Source: JAWLCG01 sp041687295
GTDB taxonomy: Bacteria; Planctomycetota; Phycisphaerae; SM23-33; FEN-1343
DNA: 9,303 nucleotides
Assembly (NCBI GenBank): GCA_041687295.1
Contig: JAWLCG010000196.1
Coordinates: 1 to 9,303 of the forward strand
Direction of reading: 5' to 3'
Part shown: positions 5,842 through 9,303 of the stretch, piece after piece
How the letters are laid out: every line of letters begins with the position of its first letter
How positions within the stretch are numbered: the stretch's first letter is position 1
Made by a program: the position numbers and the translations under genes
Notes under the pieces: generated by a model
Databases searched by the model: none
What the model saw: only the letters and a program-made list of their open reading frames with translations
Told to the model about the DNA's origin: nothing

Positions 5842-6657
5842 ATGAGTGGTGCACGCGCGATCAGCCGGTGGCGCCTGGCGGTGCTGGCGGCCCTGCTGCT
5901 GACGGCTTTGACCAGGCCGGCCGGGGCGGTGACGTTCGACATCCCCCAGCCGGACGGGCAGAGCGACTTCGTGACCGACCAGGCCGAGCTGCTCGACGAC
6001 GCGGCCGAGGCCCGCATCAACGAGCTCGCCGGTCAGTTGCTCCGCGAGCAGGCGATCCCGATCATCGTCGTGACGATCCCCTCCATGGCAGCCGTCGGCG
6101 GCGAGGGGATGCGGATCGAGACCTTCGCGAACCTGCTGTTCGACCAGTGGGGCATCGGCCACGAGCGGATCGGTCAGGGCCGGCAGTCGGCCAGCTGGAA
6201 CCGCGGCATCCTGCTGCTGGTCAGTGAGGGCGACCGCAAGGCCCGCATCGAACTGGGGGCCGACTGGCGGCACGACCAGGACGCCCTGGCCCAGCAGATC
6301 ATGGACGAGCGGATCCTCCCGCCGTTCCGCCAGGGCGACTACGGCGCGGGCATCCTCGCCGGCGTGGAGGCCCTGGACAGCATGGCCCGCGGGGTGGCCC
6401 TGCCGCGGGTGCCGAGGCCGTGGTGGCACTACGCGGCCATCGCGGGCTTCATCGGCCTGGCGGTGTTCACGGTGGTCTCGCTGGTGCGGCGGGGCGCGGG
6501 GGGCTGGGCGTGGCTGTTCTGGGCGGCGGTGTTCAGCCTGGTGGGCTACCTGCTCTACCAGATGCTCACCCGCTCGGGGCGCTCGCGCGGCGGCTTCTCG
6601 GGCGGGTCGTTCGGCGGGGGATTTTCCGGCGGCGGCGGGGCGACGGGGTCGTGGTAG
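5842..6657 (+). CDS. TPM-domain membrane protein, YgcG-like, with glycine-rich tail
   Basis: A 271-residue envelope protein. Residues 1-29 are a signal peptide (basic start, Leu/Ala core, RPAGAV). A TPM domain follows at about 41-176: 'FVTDQAELLDDAAEARINELAGQL', the strand IPIIVVTIP, 'FANLLFDQWGIG', RGILLLVSEGDRKARIELG and 'FRQGDYGAGILAGVEAL', which is the standard order for this family. Two membrane helices follow (about 196-216 and 221-241), then a Gly/Ser/Phe tail (about 250-271) ending ATGSW, typical of YgcG-type proteins. The exterior domain faces the periplasm. TPM proteins are linked to membrane stress and, in plants, photosystem II repair; phosphatase activity is reported only for some members, so I claim none. 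ATG 5842 was chosen for the signal peptide that follows; the binding site is weak (GGTGG 4 nt upstream). It is followed after 16 nt by a second TPM gene, evidently one operon. Confidence 0.9.
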   Translation: MSGARAISRWRLAVLAALLLTALTRPAGAVTFDIPQPDGQSDFVTDQAELLDDAAEARINELAGQLLREQAIPIIVVTIPSMAAVGGEGMRIETFANLLFDQWGIGHERIGQGRQSASWNRGILLLVSEGDRKARIELGADWRHDQDALAQQIMDERILPPFRQGDYGAGILAGVEALDSMARGVALPRVPRPWWHYAAIAGFIGLAVFTVVSLVRRGAGGWAWLFWAAVFSLVGYLLYQMLTRSGRSRGGFSGGSFGGGFSGGGGATGSW

Positions 6658-6673
6658 CGACCGGAGGACGCAG

Positions 6674-7348
6674 ATGAAGACGGCATCGCAGTGCATCAGC
6701 GAATCGCAGCGGCAGCAGGTCAACCAGGCCGTCCAGCAGGCCGAGCAGCAGACCTGTGCCGAGATCGTGCCGGTGGTGGCGACGGCCTCGGGGCGCTACG
6801 ACCGCCCGGAGGACGTGGCGGGCCTTTGGCTGGCCGTGATCGCCCTGGTCGTCGTGGGCAGCCTGCTGCCCCAGCCGCCCGAGGCCGGCTCGTGGGCGGG
6901 TGGGTCGGGGGGGTACAACCTGGCGATCCTGGCGGCCGTGGTGGTCGCGGGGTTTGTCCTGGGCGCTTTGCTGGCGGCGCGGATCGCCTGGCTGCGGCGG
7001 CTGTTCACGTCGCGCCGCGAGATGGCCGACGAGGTGGCCCGGCGGGCCCAGGAGGCCTTCGTCGCCCGCGAGGTCTTCCGCACCCAGGGCGCCACGGGCC
7101 TGGTGATCTACGTCTCGCTGTTCGAGCGGCTCGCCCGCGTGCAGGCGGACCGCGCCGTCACCGACGCCCTGGGGCCCGAGGCCCTGGACGCCCTGGCCGC
7201 CGACCTGGCCGGGAGGCTCCACGAGGGCGACCTCGGCTCGGCCCTGGCCGAGACCATCCGCCAGGCCGGCGAGAAGCTCGCCGGACCCCTGCCCCGCCAG
7301 GCCGACGACATCGACGAGCTGCCCAACGAGCTGGTCGTGCTGGACTGA
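6674..7348 (+). CDS. TPM-domain membrane protein, COG3762-like
   Basis: A 224-residue membrane protein and second gene of the TPM operon. GGAGG (6663-6667) precedes ATG 6674 by 6 nt. The N-terminus (about 1-38) has the first part of a TPM fold: a helix rich in Gln, then CAEIVPVVATASGRY. Two membrane segments interrupt it (about 49-65 and 81-106). The second half resumes with FRTQGATGLVIYVSLFERLARVQADRAV spread over about 135-162 and ends with 'LHEGDLGSALAETIRQAGEKL', matching the COG3762 type, in which the TPM domain is split by a membrane hairpin. There is no signal peptide and no glycine tail, unlike its partner. Such pairs (YgcG-like plus COG3762-like) often sit with a lemA gene; none is present here on either side. 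Function is unproven; a paired membrane complex with the product of 5842-6657 is likely. Confidence 0.85.
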   Translation: MKTASQCISESQRQQVNQAVQQAEQQTCAEIVPVVATASGRYDRPEDVAGLWLAVIALVVVGSLLPQPPEAGSWAGGSGGYNLAILAAVVVAGFVLGALLAARIAWLRRLFTSRREMADEVARRAQEAFVAREVFRTQGATGLVIYVSLFERLARVQADRAVTDALGPEALDALAADLAGRLHEGDLGSALAETIRQAGEKLAGPLPRQADDIDELPNELVVLD

Positions 7349-7408
7349 CCGCCCCGGTCAGAGCGTTTGCCGACTGCGCCTGCGGGTCGACGTGGACGCT
7401 CGGCCCAA

Positions 7409-7432
7409 GCCCACGGAATGCCTTCCGTGGGC
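7409..7432. terminator. likely bidirectional hairpin between convergent genes
   Basis: GCCCACGGAA (7409-7418) pairs perfectly with TTCCGTGGGC (7423-7432) around the tetraloop TGCC. It lies in the 144-nt gap between the ends of the TPM operon (7348) and the minus-strand gene ending at 7493, so it is well placed to end both transcripts, but there is no T-tract on either strand. A smaller hairpin (TGACCG/CGGTCA, 7346-7360) overlaps the TPM stop codon. Confidence 0.5.
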
Positions 7433-7492
7433 ATCGGGGCGGGCCGTCCCCGGCGTGGCCCAGTGCACCCGCACGTCCGACGGGCAGACGGT

Positions 7493-8053
7493 CTAGCTCA
7501 GCGTGGCCGCCGCCGCGGGTTGCTGCAGGGCCAGCAGCTGGATCTCGCCGTTGAGCTCGACCCGCACGCGGGGCCAGCACCGCTCGAAGGCGCGGGCGGC
7601 CCGCCAGAAGTGGCCCATCGCCTCGCCGAACCGCTCGTCTTGGCCGAGCCGCTGCACCCGCAGGGCCTTGGCCGACAGCTCCGCCTCCAGGGCCGGGCCG
7701 GGCAGCGGGCCCTCGGCCAGGCCAAAGGCCACCCGCCCCCACACCCACAGGCCCTGCATCGCCCCGGTGATCGCCTCGCAGGCCGGCGAGGGCCGGGGCC
7801 AGCCGCGCTCCAGGGCCCCGCCGACCAGCCGGAACAGCCAACCCCCCAGCGGCGAGACGGCCGCCCAGGCCCGCCGCGGATCGCTCCAGACCGGTGCACC
7901 AGTCGGCGGCTCGGCCCCCGCCACAAGCAGAGACAGGCCGCAGGCGCTGGCCCGGGCCCTCAGCTCACGCTCCAGGGCCTCCAGGCGGCGACGCTGCGCC
8001 ATCAGCTCACTCATCCGAGCCATGTGCCGCTGCTGCACGATAAACCGGGCCAT
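7493..8053 (-). CDS. hypothetical protein, 186 residues, N-terminal coiled coil
   Basis: I do not recognise a family. ATG 8053 follows AAAGGA (8061-8066) at 7 nt. Residues 1-37 form a basic, likely coiled-coil helix (MARMSELMAQRRRLEALERE and on). There is no signal peptide. The middle contains two semi-hydrophobic stretches (PLGGWLFRLVGGALERGW about 68-85, and MQGLWVWGRVAFGLAEG about 99-115) that are too short and mixed to call membrane helices. The last third has a helix rich in Arg/Glu with FWRAARAFERCW (149-160) and a closing strand RVRVELNGEIQLLALQ. It is rich in Trp and Arg. A long plus-strand frame overlaps it, but that one is Pro/Gly/Arg low-complexity. Third positions here are strongly G/C. 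It is convergent with the TPM operon and divergent from the HAF gene. Function unknown. Confidence 0.65.
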   Translation of the reverse strand: MARFIVQQRHMARMSELMAQRRRLEALERELRARASACGLSLLVAGAEPPTGAPVWSDPRRAWAAVSPLGGWLFRLVGGALERGWPRPSPACEAITGAMQGLWVWGRVAFGLAEGPLPGPALEAELSAKALRVQRLGQDERFGEAMGHFWRAARAFERCWPRVRVELNGEIQLLALQQPAAAATLS

Positions 8054-8137
8054 GGCGACGTCCTTTCCATACGCCTACTACCGTTCCCCCACGCCGGCCC
8101 GCCCGCTGACGCCCGAAGCCAGGCCGGCGGCTACCGA

Positions 8138-8143
8138 ATTGTA
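8138..8143 (-). promoter_or_regulatory. possible -10 box for the minus-strand gene starting at 8053
   Basis: Read on the minus strand this is TACAAT, five of six matches to the -10 consensus in an otherwise GC-rich gap. No convincing -35 box lies at 16-18 nt, so it is a weak candidate; the leader would be about 78 nt. Confidence 0.25.
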
Positions 8144-8158
8144 GGGCAAAGTGCCAGC

Positions 8159-8232
8159 GAAGTCCGGCCGGATGAGAGCGCCCCCACACCGCCCGGCAGG
8201 CCCGCTTGCAGCCGGACTGCGTCCGGCCTACC
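8159..8232. repeat. family B palindromic repeat, copy 2 (partly decayed)
   Basis: The right arm at 8209-8232 is identical over 24 nt to 2489-2512. The left arm is reduced to AGTCCGGC (8161-8168), which still pairs with GCCGGACT (8211-8218). The space between arms is 42 nt instead of the 26-nt loop of copy 1, and it keeps a GAGAGCGCCCC-like stretch resembling AGAAGCGCCCC of copy 1. It lies 94 nt before the HAF-repeat gene, in the 272-nt divergent gap. Confidence 0.65.
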
Positions 8233-8297
8233 GCGCTGAAGTCAGCCAGCGTTCTGACCGATCTCAGCATCAGGAGCCGTACACCGGCCGGCCCCGG

Positions 8298-8307
8298 GGG
8301 TATACCC
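8298..8307 (+). promoter_or_regulatory. palindrome GGGTATACCC just before the HAF-repeat gene
   Basis: A perfect 10-bp palindrome, 18 nt before ATG 8326. It contains TATACC, which matches four of six -10 positions, but no -35 box is found at 17 nt. It could be an operator overlapping a -10 box or chance. Confidence 0.25.
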
Positions 8308-8325
8308 ATCGGCAAGGGAGATGCG

Positions 8326-9228
8326 ATGAAGACGATGCAGTCCGTGGGGCGGAGTGTCCTGTTTGTGGCGGCGGCCCTGGTCTTCAGTTCGGCCGGCGCC
8401 GCCAGCATGGTGCGGCTGGACTTCCCCGGGGCCCACACGACGACCCCTTACGGCGTCGACGGCACGACGATCGTGGGCACCTACTCCACGACCTTCCTCG
8501 GCCGCGAGCACGGGTTCATCTATGACGGGAGGGAGTGGACAGCCCTGGACTACCCCGGCGCGCGGGAGAGCGGCTTCTTCGATATCGACGCCGGCCGGCT
8601 GGTGGGCGCCTACTCGGACGAGTCGGGGTCCCACGGCTTCGTGTACGACGGCGAGACCTGGACGTCGCTGCACTACCCCCGCGCGAAGTGGACCAGCGCG
8701 TTCTCCATCGAGGGCGACCGGATCCTTGGCTTCTACGGGGCGAGCAGCCGCGATATGCACAGCTTCCTCTACGACGGCTCGACCTACACACCCCTCGACC
8801 ACCCCAACGGGACGAAGACCTACGCCGCCGCCCTCGACGGCGGCCGGGTCGCCGGCACCTACCGCGACCGGGACGGCGTGATGCATGGCTTCGTCTACGA
8901 CGGCACGACATGGACAGACGTGGATTTGCCCGACAGGGTCCCCGGCGTGATCTACGGCGCCGACGCCGGGCGGCTGGTCGGTGCCCTGCACCTGCCGGGC
9001 AACGACTGGGAGAACACGCACGCTGTCCTGCACGATGGCGCGGATTGGCAGTTTCTGCCCCTCGGGCCCGACGTGCGCGAGTCGTTCGCCCTGGGCATCG
9101 ACGGCGACACTATCGTGGGGAGCGCCTCCTCCGTGAGTGGCGACCTGTTCGGCTTCGTCTACACCATTCCCGAACCCGCGACGGGCCTGCTCCTGCTGGC
9201 GGGGCTGACCCTGTCGCGGCGGCGGTAG
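8326..9228 (+). CDS. PEP-CTERM secreted protein of six HAF-type repeats, likely beta propeller
   Basis: A 300-residue exported protein. Residues 1-27 are a signal peptide (MKTMQ, hydrophobic core, AGAAS). Six repeats of about 38-45 residues follow, at about 28-72, 73-113, 114-155, 156-197, 198-242 and 243-280. The shared pattern is 'LDYPGA...GIDGD.IVG.Y.D..G..HGFVYDG.TWT', the signature of extracellular HAF repeats; the fifth and sixth are the most divergent. Six units of this size and strand pattern fit one closed propeller, where the first strand (MVRLDFPGA) could complete the last blade (inference). Residues 281-300 are the PEP-CTERM tail (IPEPATG, Leu-rich segment, SRRR), shorter and different in DNA from the other two tails. 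ATG 8326 follows AGGGAG (8315-8320) at 5 nt; the upstream open frame from 8206 runs through a repeat and is not coding. The ligand or role at the surface is unknown. Confidence 0.88.
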   Translation: MKTMQSVGRSVLFVAAALVFSSAGAASMVRLDFPGAHTTTPYGVDGTTIVGTYSTTFLGREHGFIYDGREWTALDYPGARESGFFDIDAGRLVGAYSDESGSHGFVYDGETWTSLHYPRAKWTSAFSIEGDRILGFYGASSRDMHSFLYDGSTYTPLDHPNGTKTYAAALDGGRVAGTYRDRDGVMHGFVYDGTTWTDVDLPDRVPGVIYGADAGRLVGALHLPGNDWENTHAVLHDGADWQFLPLGPDVRESFALGIDGDTIVGSASSVSGDLFGFVYTIPEPATGLLLLAGLTLSRRR

Positions 9229-9255
9229 CCCGCAGGGCCTCGCGCAGTCCGTAGG

Positions 9256-9275
9256 GCCGGCAACTCGTTGCCGGC
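9256..9275. repeat. perfect inverted repeat after the HAF-repeat gene
   Basis: GCCGGCAAC (9256-9264) pairs with GTTGCCGGC (9267-9275) with only two bases between the arms. It lies 27 nt after the stop at 9228, with no T-tract, and could be a terminator-like hairpin or one more dispersed repeat. The preceding GCAGTCC motif (9244-9250) is shared with family B, but nothing further matches. Only 28 nt of window remain after it. Confidence 0.5.
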
Positions 9276-9303
9276 GCAGCTTCAGGAGCCGTTCGGGATC
9301 GTG

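Noticed and set aside
5605..6723. Minus-strand open frame of 372 residues opposite the TPM genes
   Set aside because: Arg/Pro/His-rich with no recognisable motif, opposite two clear TPM-domain genes.
7367..8239. Plus-strand open frame of 290 residues overlapping the minus-strand gene at 7493-8053
   Set aside because: The product is Pro/Gly/Arg/His low-complexity with no ribosome binding site and runs into the family B repeat; the minus frame looks far more protein-like.

Overview
The window is GC-rich bacterial DNA, most likely from a planctomycete of the Phycisphaerae type. This is an inference from three secreted proteins with short PEP-CTERM tails ending in an arginine run, strong G/C third-position bias, an EAAT-like acidic amino acid transporter and an SLC12-type transporter. 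I recognise eight protein genes (one cut by the left edge); two are hypothetical proteins of unknown function. I see no rRNA, tRNA, CRISPR array, transposase, integrase or phage gene.

Layout: 3-1157 (+) is the C-terminal part of a cation-chloride-cotransporter/amino acid permease family membrane protein. 1330-2205 (+) is a secreted PEP-CTERM protein with a likely concanavalin-like sheet fold, with a good promoter before it and a clear intrinsic terminator after it. 2206-2617 is a gene-free stretch packed with palindromes, including members of two dispersed repeat families. 2618-3238 (-) is a second PEP-CTERM protein, with a DNRLRE/CBM96-like domain. 3239-3576 is a divergent control region. 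3577-5058 (+) is a sodium-coupled dicarboxylate/amino acid symporter. A palindromic repeat of the first family starts 4 nt after its stop. 5181-5657 (-) is a small hypothetical protein. 5842-6657 and 6674-7348 (+) form a two-gene operon of TPM-domain membrane proteins (YgcG-like and COG3762-like). 7493-8053 (-) is another hypothetical protein. 8326-9228 (+) is a third PEP-CTERM protein built of six HAF-type repeats, likely a beta propeller.

The genes do not form one pathway. They are short transcription units in mixed orientation. The shared theme is the cell envelope: three membrane transport or stress-type units and three exported proteins that would be handled by an exosortase encoded elsewhere. 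The most distinctive points are the palindromic repeats, the near-identical DNA of the PEP-CTERM tail in two otherwise unrelated genes lying as an inverted repeat, and two promoters with the same -35 box and 17-nt spacer. I found no convincing new defence or mobile system; most of the window is ordinary chromosomal content.
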